This document shows, in pieces, positions 1 to 8,493 of a DNA stretch of 64,000 nucleotides; positions within the stretch are counted from its first letter, which is position 1, and the number at the start of each line of letters is the position of its first letter. The translations under genes and the position numbers were made by a program. Where the stretch lies: contig NZ_CP082333.1 of the NCBI RefSeq assembly GCF_019890935.1, positions 2,630,001-2,694,000 on the forward strand. The letters are read 5' to 3'. The notes under the pieces were generated by a model that saw nothing but the letters and a program-made list of their open reading frames with translations, did no database searches and was not told where the DNA came from. Source of the DNA: Exiguobacterium acetylicum (GTDB taxonomy: Bacteria > Bacillota > Bacilli > Exiguobacteriales > Exiguobacteriaceae).

Positions 1-1238
1 TTGAATGTCTCAAGGACGATCGCTTCGCCTTGTTTCGGTTCTTTAATGACCGTTTTCCCATTCGCTTTCGCGAGCTTGACGTAGTCCGAATAGTTGACGT
101 AGCTGAATTGTCCCGGCTGGTCTTCATACGCATACGTCGCGTAGTAGCGTGTGAACGTCAGCGGGTTCGGCAGATCGGTCATCTGATGGTCGACGTTCTT
201 GACGTTAACCATCGTCCGGCTGTCGATTTTCTGGTCGGACTTGGCAATCAGCTGTTCCACTTCTGCTTGTTTACTCGCAATCGATAGACTGTACGGAACT
301 TGTTCCTCGACGGTCTGATCGATGAAATAATAAATCGATGTCGCTGTACCGACCGTCGTCAAGGTTACGGCAGTGATGACCGTAATCGTCGACAGCATGA
401 CGGCATTCGATTTGATTCGTGACAACAATTGCCCGTGCAAAATCAAATTCGTTCCTTTGAAATGTCGCGCTTGATTACTTAAGAGGCGCAATAAGAAGAT
501 CGTAAAGTAACTCATCGTTCCGAACGTTCCGAGAATGACGCAGAGCATCAAGAGCGGGGCGACGATCGTAAAGTGATCCATCAACGGTTGTCCGGTCAAA
601 TAGTAACCGACACCGATCAAGATGACGGAAAGGACAGCTAGGATCGGATGGACTTTCGGAAGGGATTCCGCTTGTTGTTCTGCCTTGAACAATTCGATTA
701 ATGTAAAACGATAGATCGTCCGAGCAGAACGTAATGCGATGATCAAGAAAATCAACAGGAAGACACCGATCGTCTGCAGGACGGAAGCTCCGCTGATCGT
801 AAACGTCGCATCGACTTGCATCGCCATGACGGAAGCGAGCAACTGTACGAAGTATTTCGAAGCGACGGTACCAATCGCAATTCCGAGAATCAGACCAATC
901 ACTCCGTACCCCATCGTCTCAAGGAAAATCAGGCGAGCAATCTGCCCTCGCTCTAAACCGAGTAATGCATAAAGTCCGATTTCCTTCTTACGACGACGTA
1001 AGAAGAAGTCACTTGAATACCAGATGAAGATAGCAGAGAAAAGCGCTAGAATGACACTTGCTCCGGTAAAGACCGTTCCCAGTTTTCCGTACAATTCGTT
1101 CGCCTGAAGCATCGCTTCATTCGATCGAATCGCGAGGAACGTGTAGTAAATGAGAATCGCAAACGTGACCGCACCGAGGTACATCACGTTTTGACGGATG
1201 TTCTTCAAGTTTTGAAACGCCAGTTTAGACAAGCTCAC
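1..1238 (-). CDS. BceB-type ABC transporter permease (C-terminal end missing)
   Basis: Membrane permease of the FtsX/MacB-like family that pairs with the ATPase encoded just upstream; such pairs detect and resist peptide antibiotics that bind cell-wall precursors. About 412 residues are visible and the reading frame runs off the left edge. The N-terminus has a first membrane segment near residues 17-37, a second near 55-75, then further hydrophobic helices, and after about residue 280 the start of the large extracellular loop typical of BceB. The start is a GTG at 1238 preceded by GAGGTG; it overlaps the ATPase gene by 14 bases, so translation is probably coupled. Family assignment is from layout and hydrophobicity pattern; the substrate cannot be told, and the usual BceRS regulator genes are not in view. 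Confidence 0.85.
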   Translation of the reverse strand, partial: MSLSKLAFQNLKNIRQNVMYLGAVTFAILIYYTFLAIRSNEAMLQANELYGKLGTVFTGASVILALFSAIFIWYSSDFFLRRRKKEIGLYALLGLERGQIARLIFLETMGYGVIGLILGIAIGTVASKYFVQLLASVMAMQVDATFTISGASVLQTIGVFLLIFLIIALRSARTIYRFTLIELFKAEQQAESLPKVHPILAVLSVILIGVGYYLTGQPLMDHFTIVAPLLMLCVILGTFGTMSYFTIFLLRLLSNQARHFKGTNLILHGQLLSRIKSNAVMLSTITVITAVTLTTVGTATSIYYFIDQTVEEQVPYSLSIASKQAEVEQLIAKSDQKIDSRTMVNVKNVDHQMTDLPNPLTFTRYYATYAYEDQPGQFSYVNYSDYVKLAKANGKTVIKEPKQGEAIVLETF

Positions 1239-1986
1239 GGACGGCACCTCCGAGTTCGCGTTGAACTTCCATAATCTGTTCGAAGAATTCTTTCTGCGAA
1301 CCGAAGCGATGGACTTCCTTGAACAGCTCTCCATCCTTGACGAACAAAATCCGTTCCGCATAAGACGCTGTCATCGGATCGTGTGTCACCATCAGGATCG
1401 TCGCGCCTTCATCGTTGAGTGATTGCATCGCTTCGAGTAACCCTGTCGCCGACTTCGAATCCAGCGCACCAGTTGGCTCGTCGGCTAAAATGAGTGACGG
1501 ATCATGAATGATCGCACGCGCGGCAGCCGTCCGCTGTTTTTGTCCACCCGATAGTTCGACGGGACGTTTATCGAGTAAGTCGTGGATACCAAGTTGACGC
1601 GCCACACGATCGACACGTTCTAAAATCATCTTTTTATCGACGTTCGCGAGTGATAGCGGTAAGGCGATGTTTTCCCGGACCGTCATCGTATCGAGGAGAT
1701 TGAAGTCCTGGAAGATGAAGCCGAGTTGCTCCCGACGGAAACGGGCTAATTGTTTTTCCTTCATCGCCGTCACGTCTGCTCCGTTGATTAAAATCGAGCC
1801 GTCCGTCGGCTGATCGATCGTTGACAGCAGGTTGAGTAATGTCGATTTCCCGGCACCGGATGGACCCATGATACTGACGAACTCTCCTTCGTGGACACGG
1901 AGCGTCGTCGGACGCAGTGCTTCGTGGCGTGCTGTTTTCGTTTGATACGTTTTTGAAATCTGTTCTGCTTGTAAGATTGCTTTCAT
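1225..1986 (-). CDS. BceA-type ABC transporter ATP-binding protein
   Basis: Cytoplasmic ATPase that powers the adjoining BceB-type permease. The 253-residue protein has a complete nucleotide-binding domain: Walker A GPSGAGKS at 41-48, Q-loop FIFQDFNLL near 91-99, signature LSGGQKQR at 146-153, Walker B LILADEPTGALD at 166-177 and the H-loop VTHD just after residue 200. The ADEPTGALD form is typical of the LolD/MacB/BceA branch of ATPases working with FtsX-like permeases. The ATG start has a GGAGG-type site immediately upstream. Gene order ATPase then permease, with overlap, is that of bacitracin/lantibiotic detoxification modules in Bacillales. Whether this copy is a resistance pump or a peptide sensor is not decided by the sequence. 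Confidence 0.93.
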   Translation of the reverse strand: MKAILQAEQISKTYQTKTARHEALRPTTLRVHEGEFVSIMGPSGAGKSTLLNLLSTIDQPTDGSILINGADVTAMKEKQLARFRREQLGFIFQDFNLLDTMTVRENIALPLSLANVDKKMILERVDRVARQLGIHDLLDKRPVELSGGQKQRTAAARAIIHDPSLILADEPTGALDSKSATGLLEAMQSLNDEGATILMVTHDPMTASYAERILFVKDGELFKEVHRFGSQKEFFEQIMEVQRELGGAVRELV

Positions 1987-2102
1987 CTGTAATGCCTCCT
2001 GTGTTTGATTCGTTACACTCAGTCTAGTCCTTCCCTGCTTTTCTCAAAATGGACTTTACTTTCACTTCTCTTACAAAATGGTAAGACACGGGAGGAGACA
2101 AC

Positions 2103-2134
2103 AAAAAAAGCCTCCATCCGCAAGGAATGGAGGC
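2103..2134 (-). terminator. Rho-independent terminator of crr
   Basis: On the minus strand GCCTCCAT pairs with ATGGAGGC (whole stem 2110-2134) and is followed by seven T. It lies ten bases after the crr stop codon. Confidence 0.9.
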
Positions 2135-2144
2135 GTGTCGCATC

Positions 2145-2648
2145 TTATTTATGTGTTGCTTTGAAGAGCTCTGTGTCGCCTGCGACAACAGAAGTTCCTT
2201 CCGCTGGTACAGCTGAAAGCGTGAATTGATCGTGGTTCGTCACGATGATCGGTGTGATCGTCGATGGTGCGTTCGCACGGATGTAGTCAAGGTCGAACTC
2301 GACGAGGACGTCTCCTGCTTTGACTTTGTCACCTGACTGGACGTGAGCCGTGAAGCCTTCACCTTTAAGGTTAACTGTATCCAGACCAACGTGGATCAAC
2401 AGTTCAAGACCATCTTCACCTTTTAGACCGATTGCGTGTTTTGTTGGGAAGATCGTTTCAACCGTTGCGTTGATCGGCGAGACGACTTTACCTTCAGTTG
2501 GTTCGATCGCGACACCGTCGCCCATCATTTTTTGAGAGAAAACTTGATCGGGTACGTTCTCGATGTTGACGATTTTACCTGTAAGTGCAGAAGCGATTTT
2601 TGCGTTTCCTGCGTCGTTACCACCAAACAATTTTTTTAAGAATCCCAT
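2145..2648 (-). CDS. crr: PTS glucose-type EIIA phosphocarrier protein
   Basis: Soluble EIIA(Glc) domain that takes phosphate from HPr and passes it to sugar EIIB domains. The 167 residues match a full single-domain EIIA. The two active-site histidines are visible as TKHAIGL (His71) and LLIHVGLDTV (His86), spaced as in E. coli Crr (His75/His90). It is a free-standing gene with its own promoter region and terminator, not fused to EIIBC, as expected where one EIIA serves several PTS permeases. The start ATG has an AGAGGG site 7 bases upstream. The intergenic region upstream is shared with the divergent pepF gene and holds a perfect 15-bp palindrome (2716-2730). Confidence 0.95.
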   Translation of the reverse strand: MGFLKKLFGGNDAGNAKIASALTGKIVNIENVPDQVFSQKMMGDGVAIEPTEGKVVSPINATVETIFPTKHAIGLKGEDGLELLIHVGLDTVNLKGEGFTAHVQSGDKVKAGDVLVEFDLDYIRANAPSTITPIIVTNHDQFTLSAVPAEGTSVVAGDTELFKATHK

Positions 2649-2715
2649 GATACTATCCCTCTACTTTCTCGATCGTTTTTCTTCCGAATGGAAGTTTCGA
2701 TTTTTTATAGGAGTA

Positions 2716-2730
2716 AGCTGTCAGACAGCT
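2716..2730. promoter_or_regulatory. Perfect palindrome between crr and pepF
   Basis: AGCTGTCAGACAGCT is a 7+1+7 perfect inverted repeat located 68 bases upstream of the crr start and about 94 upstream of pepF. It could be an operator for either divergent gene; no family of regulator is recognised. Confidence 0.4.
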
Positions 2731-2823
2731 CGCTCACGTTCTCACAAAAAGCATACGTTTGTCCCTCTGGTTTTGCAAGTATTTTTGTGTGATAATAGTT
2801 AGAAATCATAAGGAGGCGCTTAC

Positions 2824-4530
2824 ATGTTACCATTTTCAGAAATTACATATGTCCGTCCTGACCTTGCCTTGCTTGAAACATCCATGAATCAAGCGATCGC
2901 TCGACTGACGGAAGCCACACAGGTAGATGAAGCAAACGCAGCCATCACTGAGATTAATACCCTCAGAAATCAATTTGAAACGGCAAGCCAGCTCGTCGAG
3001 ATCCGTCACACGATCGATACACGCGATACATTCTATGAGACGGAACAAGGATTCTTTGATGAAGCGAGTGCGATCTATCAAGGATATGTCTCAAGCTATT
3101 ATCAAGCGTTGACGACGCACCCACTCCGCAATGAACTCGAACAGACACAAGGCAAACAGTTATTCCTGATTGCGGAAGCGAGTCTGAAGACGTTCTCAGA
3201 AGAAATCATTCCAAAACTCCAAGAAGAGAACCGTCTCTCGAGTGAATATACGAAACTGATGTCTTCTGCTCAAATCGAGTTCGATGGCAAAACGCTCAAC
3301 TTGTCGCAGTTCGGTCCCTATCTTCAATCACCTGATCGTGATGTCCGTAAAGCAGCTTCTGAAGCACGCTACGGCTATTTAAAAGAACAAGGCGAAGCAA
3401 TCGATACGATCTACGACAAGCTCGTCCGCATCCGGACCGAGATCGCGAAGACACTCGGCTTCCCATCGTTCGTCGAGCTCGGTTACGCACGGATGCTTCG
3501 CGTCGATTATAACCAATCGATGGTCGAACAGTACCGCGAACAAATCCGCGAGACGATCGTTCCACTCGCGACACAACTCAAAGAGCGCCAGCAACGACGG
3601 ATCGGCGTCGATCAGTTGTATTACTACGATGAAGGATTTGCCTTCAAGTCTGGTAATGCGACACCGAAAGGCGAAGAGTCGTTCATCATCGAAGGCGGCA
3701 AAAAGATGTACGCAGAGATGTCACCGGAGACGAACGAGTTCTTCAACTACATGCTCGACCGGGAAGCACTCGATTTGACGGCGAAGCCTGGGAAAGCCGG
3801 TGGTGGGTATTGTACCTACATCGCAGACGAAAAACTCCCGTTCATCTTCTCGAACTTCAATGGAACGGCAGGCGACATCGATGTCCTGACGCACGAAGTC
3901 GGACACGCCTTCCAAGTCTATGAGAGCCGTCATCTGACAGCTCCAGAGAGTGCTTTCCCAACGTATGAAGCGTGTGAGATTCACTCGATGTCGATGGAAT
4001 TCTTCGCTTATCCGTGGATGGAAGAGTTCTTCGGTGAAGAGACAGCGAAATACAAGTTCAATCACCTCGCAGGAAGTGTCACATTCCTTCCGTACGGCGT
4101 TGCGATTGACGAGTTCCAACACGTCATCTACAACCAACCGGAATTGACACCAGCTGAGCGTCGCGAAGCATGGCGGACGATCGAGAAGAAATACCTGCCA
4201 CATCGTGATTACGAAGCGAACGATTATCTCGATTCAGGTGCATGGTGGCATCAGCAAGGACACGTCTTCGGCAGTCCGTTCTACTATATCGATTACACGC
4301 TCGCTCAAGTCTGTGCCTTCCAGTTCTATGCTTGGATGGAACAGGACCGGGAAGCGGCTTGGAAGTCGTATCTCGATCTCTGTCGTGCCGGCGGATCGGA
4401 AAGCTTCCTCACGCTCGTCGAACGTGCTGGATTGAAGTCTCCGTTCGCACCAGGTACGGTCGAGGCAGCGGTCGCACCTGTCAAAGCGTATCTTGAACAA
4501 GCAGACGACCTCGTGCTCGATCGCGTTTGA
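2824..4530 (+). CDS. pepF: M3 family oligoendopeptidase F
   Basis: Cytoplasmic zinc metallopeptidase that cuts short peptides. The 568 residues match the M3B (PepF) length. The zinc motif HEVGH starts at residue 357 (LTHEVGHAFQ), with the third ligand expected in the following EACEIHSMSMEF segment; the substrate-binding tail HRDYEAND..GAWWHQQGHVFGSPFYYIDYTL is near residues 460-490. The start ATG has a strong AAGGAGG site; upstream TGTGATAAT looks like an extended -10 promoter element. It is monocistronic, divergent from crr and closed by a terminator at 4591-4639. No abnormality was seen. Confidence 0.93.
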   Translation: MLPFSEITYVRPDLALLETSMNQAIARLTEATQVDEANAAITEINTLRNQFETASQLVEIRHTIDTRDTFYETEQGFFDEASAIYQGYVSSYYQALTTHPLRNELEQTQGKQLFLIAEASLKTFSEEIIPKLQEENRLSSEYTKLMSSAQIEFDGKTLNLSQFGPYLQSPDRDVRKAASEARYGYLKEQGEAIDTIYDKLVRIRTEIAKTLGFPSFVELGYARMLRVDYNQSMVEQYREQIRETIVPLATQLKERQQRRIGVDQLYYYDEGFAFKSGNATPKGEESFIIEGGKKMYAEMSPETNEFFNYMLDREALDLTAKPGKAGGGYCTYIADEKLPFIFSNFNGTAGDIDVLTHEVGHAFQVYESRHLTAPESAFPTYEACEIHSMSMEFFAYPWMEEFFGEETAKYKFNHLAGSVTFLPYGVAIDEFQHVIYNQPELTPAERREAWRTIEKKYLPHRDYEANDYLDSGAWWHQQGHVFGSPFYYIDYTLAQVCAFQFYAWMEQDREAAWKSYLDLCRAGGSESFLTLVERAGLKSPFAPGTVEAAVAPVKAYLEQADDLVLDRV

Positions 4531-4590
4531 TTCTTTTCGTGCAAGATCTTACTGACTAAAAGTCAGAACATCTCGAGCAATATCAATAAA

Positions 4591-4639
4591 AGAAGAGGCA
4601 TTTTCCAGAATATCATCTGGAAAACGCCTCTTCTTTTTT
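4591..4639 (+). terminator. Rho-independent terminator of pepF
   Basis: A long stem (AGAAGAGGC with GCCTCTTCT, extended by TTCCAGA/TCTGGAA) ends in six T. It lies 60 bases after the pepF stop. Confidence 0.9.
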
Positions 4640-4665
4640 GCTACATGATTATAGAACGTATCTGT

Positions 4666-4792
4666 TCATCCTTGACTCCTACAGGAAAAGAAAGCATGAC
4701 TTCCGCTTTCGTCAGGGTTAGGTAAGACCCGGCACACCGCATGAAGTGCGTGGTGCCGCGGCTTACCTCCCGCCTGTGGAAAGCAAGGATGA
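4666..4792. repeat. Palindromic intergenic element, copy A
   Basis: The ends TCATCCTTG (4666-4674) and CAAGGATGA (4784-4792) are exact reverse complements. Inside lie ACTCCTACAGGA (4675-4686) and CGCCTGTGGAAAGC, whose CCTACAGG and CCTGTGG parts can pair, then two inner hairpins (TGAC/GTCA and GGTAAG/CTTACC with GGCAC/GTGCC). The two core motifs recur at 52032-52177 and 61983-62025. Copy A lies between the convergent pepF and GGDEF-EAL genes and has no T run, so it is not a plain terminator. Strand of expression, if any, is unknown. Confidence 0.7.
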
Positions 4793-4826
4793 CAAAAACG
4801 TTCGTAAAACGACTTCAGGACTCATG

Positions 4827-7613
4827 TCATTCAGATAAAAGCTTTTCATGATACTTCCCGTACCAGACCCGAAACTCGTCGGCTGGAATCGGTCTTGAAT
4901 AATAGAATCCTTGCGCATACTCACAGTCAAGCACTCGTAAATGATCCGCTTGTTCAAGTTCCTCAATTCCTTCAGCGACGACGTCATACTTCAACGTATG
5001 AGCAAGCTTGATGATCGTCTCGATGAGCGGTGCGTTTGAACAGGCATCCGGACCACTGATGAACGAACGATCAATTTTTAGCCGCTGGATCGGTAATCGA
5101 CTTAAGTACGATAACGAAGAATACCCCGTACCAAAGTCGTCAATCGCAAGACGATATCCCATCTGGTGCAACGTCTGTAACGCATCAAACACGCGTGTGT
5201 CTGAAAAGACACCGAATGATTCCGTAATTTCAAGTTCCATCCGTTGTTCAATCCCTGGATGAATCTCTCGGACATCGGTCAGATAATCGACGATCCGACC
5301 GGAGACGAGTTCTTTGACGGATAAGTTTGCTGAGACACGTAGTACTCCGAGTTCCGTATCCTTCCACTCTTCGACTTGTCGGACCGTCTCGGCAACGACC
5401 CACATCCCGATTTCTTCAATCAACATCGATCGTTCAGCAATCGGAATGAAGATTGCCGGACTAATCATTCCTCGTTCAGGATGGAACCAACGTAAGAGTG
5501 CTTCACAGCCATCGACTTGACCTGTTGCGAGATTAATCTGTGGTTGATAGAACAATTGTAGCTCGTTCTTCTCGATCGCTTCTCGTAATTCTGCTTCGAG
5601 GGCGACCGATTCAAGATACTCCGCGCTCATCCAGGACTCGAACCAGACCGGTCCCCCCTCTGTCTGTTGTTTCGCATGTTGCATCGCGATATCGACTGAG
5701 GATAATAAGGAGGTGACGGCCACCGCATCATCCGGGTAGCGGACCATACTCATACTGATGCTGACATTGACGTATTCTCCGTTGATTTCATAGACATGTT
5801 CGATGACTTGCTTTAATTTCTGGTAATCGACGATATCCTGTTGTGCGACCAACACAGCGAATTCATCTCCACCAATCCGCGCCGCTTGTCCGGTTCCGAT
5901 GAAATGATGTTTGAGGCGATTTGCGAGATCTTTTAGAATCTGATCTCCCGCCCCATGTCCGTAGATGTCATTGATTCGTCGGAATTGCCGAACGCTGATC
6001 GTGACGAGTTCTCCCGGTTGAGGTGCTTTTAGGGCATCTGCCATCTTTTGCTCGAAACCATTCCGATTCAACAAGCCCGTCAACATATCGAAGAGTGCGA
6101 GTTGTGTGATCCGTTCTTCCCGTCGGAACTGATCCGTCTCATCATGACAGGATAAGTAGAGTGCGACGCCTGTATCATCCTCTTTGTTTGCGACGTGGAT
6201 GATATTGACGAACATGTTCAAAATCTTTTCATCAAAGAGCATCTTACAACGAATTGTCTGACTCTGCCCTTCCAGCGATCGTCTCAACGCTCGGCGCATT
6301 CGGTTCAAATCAGCCGGATGAATCAGTTCTTCAATCGTCCACCCCACTGTCGCGTTCGTTAATTGTCGAAAACGTTCATTTCCGTTCACGATCGTGTAAT
6401 CCGATGACATCGCAAGGATCGGATCGGTATTTTGGGAAAAGAGCGATTCGATTTCCGCTTTTTTCTGTTTGATTTCTTTCGTCTTCGCGTCATTGTAATC
6501 GAGCAACCCGGCGATGATGGCCGTCATCGTCCGAAAGGCTTGGACGACGGGCTGGAAATCATTTCGCGCCGGTACGTGATAACCGGATTGTCGGCGGTCT
6601 TCCGCGAAGGTATTCGCCTCTCCCTTCAATAAAGAAAGATCTTGGCGAAACGCGCGTAATAACGATAAGGTCAACATCAACAATCCAAGAATCAAGACAC
6701 CGGTTGCGCCAAACAGAAGCCAGGCATTACGAATGATTTGATTGCCTCGATCTTGCATTTCTTGCGCAACTTGTTTAAGTTCTTGATCGTATAGACGATA
6801 CATGCTGGATTCATATTGTTCGGCTTGATTCGCTAACGCAACGTACATCGAATCTTTCGGAGCACGCAATAGATCATCGAGCGTTTGTGTGTAGGCATCC
6901 ATCTGTTCCCGCATGATTGCAATATCCTGACGTCCCGCATCATTTTGAAGTGGAGTCACGTCATACAAGGATTTGATGAGCGAATCTTGTCGCAAAGGTA
7001 AATCAATCCGCATCTGTTGAATCCGTAACTGATCAATGGAACTAGGTTCTTCTTTTTGTCGAGCATTCTTCAAGATTTCAGCGGATTTACCCAGTTGTTC
7101 TTCCATTAAAATCAGATTGGAGAACACATTATAATAAGACCCTGTTTCTTTACTCAGCACGAGCTGATTGAAGATGATTTCACTTTTGAAGTTCGTCATC
7201 GTCGTGAAAAAACGATGATTCGATTCGTATCCTTGACGTTGCAGTTTTTTGATTTCTGTCAGGACTTCTTCGCGTGTCGAATCGGTCGCTTTCATATCCG
7301 GAAGCCGGTCCGTCAATTGTTCAAGCGATCGATTCGCCTGCTCTGAAGCTTGCGTCAAATCGACATCGTCATTCAAAGACGATAGATAGTAGCGTGTCAC
7401 TTCCTGTTCGGCATGATTAAAAGGTGTCACTTCGGCAATCGTTTTACCCGATGCCTTGAAGCGATACCCCTCATCCAACGTTTTCGTCAAATGCTGACAC
7501 GCGACGATCAACGCTACCAGACCGATGATCGCAATCATCCATGAGAACGTTTTATAGTAGGAGCGTCTTCGAAAGGCTTCTACGATGAAGACTGGTGATA
7601 AACGTCGCAACAC
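4827..7613 (-). CDS. Membrane PAS-GGDEF-EAL cyclic di-GMP protein
   Basis: Protein of 928 residues that probably both makes and degrades cyclic di-GMP at the membrane. It has a membrane segment near 25-45, an extracytoplasmic sensing region of about 250 residues rich in helix, a second segment near 303-325, a PAS-like region (about 390-500), a GGDEF domain with intact GGDEF at 581-585, and an EAL domain with EAL at 704-706. EAL catalytic signatures are present: ANLS, EITES, DDFGTGYSS, KIDRSF, AEGIE and QGFYYSRP. No RxxD inhibitory site precedes GGDEF. The start is GTG at 7613 with AGGGAGG upstream; a TTG one codon later has slightly better spacing. The gene is monocistronic. Which activity dominates cannot be read from sequence. 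Confidence 0.92.
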   Translation of the reverse strand: MLRRLSPVFIVEAFRRRSYYKTFSWMIAIIGLVALIVACQHLTKTLDEGYRFKASGKTIAEVTPFNHAEQEVTRYYLSSLNDDVDLTQASEQANRSLEQLTDRLPDMKATDSTREEVLTEIKKLQRQGYESNHRFFTTMTNFKSEIIFNQLVLSKETGSYYNVFSNLILMEEQLGKSAEILKNARQKEEPSSIDQLRIQQMRIDLPLRQDSLIKSLYDVTPLQNDAGRQDIAIMREQMDAYTQTLDDLLRAPKDSMYVALANQAEQYESSMYRLYDQELKQVAQEMQDRGNQIIRNAWLLFGATGVLILGLLMLTLSLLRAFRQDLSLLKGEANTFAEDRRQSGYHVPARNDFQPVVQAFRTMTAIIAGLLDYNDAKTKEIKQKKAEIESLFSQNTDPILAMSSDYTIVNGNERFRQLTNATVGWTIEELIHPADLNRMRRALRRSLEGQSQTIRCKMLFDEKILNMFVNIIHVANKEDDTGVALYLSCHDETDQFRREERITQLALFDMLTGLLNRNGFEQKMADALKAPQPGELVTISVRQFRRINDIYGHGAGDQILKDLANRLKHHFIGTGQAARIGGDEFAVLVAQQDIVDYQKLKQVIEHVYEINGEYVNVSISMSMVRYPDDAVAVTSLLSSVDIAMQHAKQQTEGGPVWFESWMSAEYLESVALEAELREAIEKNELQLFYQPQINLATGQVDGCEALLRWFHPERGMISPAIFIPIAERSMLIEEIGMWVVAETVRQVEEWKDTELGVLRVSANLSVKELVSGRIVDYLTDVREIHPGIEQRMELEITESFGVFSDTRVFDALQTLHQMGYRLAIDDFGTGYSSLSYLSRLPIQRLKIDRSFISGPDACSNAPLIETIIKLAHTLKYDVVAEGIEELEQADHLRVLDCEYAQGFYYSRPIPADEFRVWYGKYHEKLLSE

Positions 7614-7688
7614 ATCGTCCTCCCTAAATTGTCATTATGCTTCTATATCGTCGCCTCCTCCCATTTCGTGAAGTCGTTTTGGGTCAAT

Positions 7689-7735
7689 AAAAAGCACTTC
7701 TTCCCACATTTCTGTGAAAATCAGTGCTTTTTTTA
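7689..7735 (-). terminator. Terminator after the CBS-pair gene
   Basis: AAAAAGCACT (7689-7698) pairs with AGTGCTTTTT (7723-7732) around a 24-base loop. On the minus strand it follows the CBS gene stop by about 20 bases. The stem is short and AT-rich at its base. Confidence 0.65.
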
Positions 7736-7751
7736 CTAGTTTTATTCATTT

Positions 7752-8174
7752 TTAATAACTGACGTTCTCCCGCGCTACTTTTTTAGCAAAATAATCGATG
7801 ATATCACGCCGTCGGATGATGCCGATAAAATGCTTGCCATCATCAATGACGGGCACGAAGTTTTGATCCGTGATGACTTCAATCATCTCTTCCATCTGCG
7901 CTGTAATTGAAACCGGTTTATAACGGACACGTTGTTTAATATCAGTTAATCGTGTCTGTAAGACGTGGTCGTAATCGGCATGCTCGAGATTTGCTTCGAG
8001 TGCCCACAAGATATCGCCTTCCGTCAGCGTTCCTGCGTATTTCCCTTTATTGTCAACGAGTGGGACCGACGTAAAACGATGATGTTTCATCTTTTCTAGT
8101 GCTTGTCTGACCGTTGACTCAGGATCTAAATATTTCACCTCATCTTTAGGTAATAAGAAAAAAGCAATATTCAT
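7752..8174 (-). CDS. CBS domain-pair protein
   Basis: Small cytoplasmic protein of 140 residues made almost only of two CBS motifs, which as a pair (Bateman module) bind adenosine nucleotides. The first repeat (about 10-60) contains TVRQALEKMKHHRFTSVPLVD and GTLTEGDILWAL, the second (about 75-132) FVPVIDD and GIIRRRDIIDYF. There is no attached enzyme domain. Related stand-alone CBS proteins in Bacillales include c-di-AMP receptors, but similarity to CbpB/DarB looks weak by eye, so ligand and target are not assigned. It is monocistronic, divergent from the AraC gene at 8494, with a GGGAGGAACAG-type site before its ATG. Confidence 0.85.
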   Translation of the reverse strand: MNIAFFLLPKDEVKYLDPESTVRQALEKMKHHRFTSVPLVDNKGKYAGTLTEGDILWALEANLEHADYDHVLQTRLTDIKQRVRYKPVSITAQMEEMIEVITDQNFVPVIDDGKHFIGIIRRRDIIDYFAKKVARENVSY

Positions 8175-8493
8175 TTCTGTTCCTCCCTAGCCACTCTGTG
8201 ACACCCTTTTCATTTTATCATGAACCCCGCGTTGATTCATTTCTCAAATGATGAAAATCTCTACATAATTCCTTCATATTTAGTTATGCCATATCCCGCT
8301 ATTCCAAGTAGAGAAAAGAACTGATCGTTGAACGATACGATTTTAATTCAAAAGACTCCTTAGTTCCATCTAGTTGATTTTGTAGCGAAGCCTTTTTCCG
8401 GAAGACTTCGGTTTTTCTTGGTTCGTTCTCGACTATCCGCGAAAGAGGACATACACTAGAAGCAATCCACTTTATTTCGAAAGGAGTCGTGTC
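8175..8493. other. Intergenic region between divergent CBS and AraC genes
   Basis: No gene is seen in these 319 bases. They hold the promoters of both divergent genes. On the plus strand CGAAG and CTTCG near 8386-8413 form a weak hairpin followed by GTTTTTC, which could be an attenuator ahead of the AraC gene; the stem is only five base pairs and this is tentative. Confidence 0.4.

Noticed and set aside
3721-4203. 160-codon open frame opposite pepF
   Set aside because: Antisense to the conserved catalytic half of PepF; no start signal or family resemblance.
4666-4792. Calling copy A a signal-recognition-particle RNA or 6S RNA
   Set aside because: It lacks the SRP helix 8 tetraloop and loop motifs and the 6S central bubble layout; the core motifs instead recur in two other intergenic gaps.
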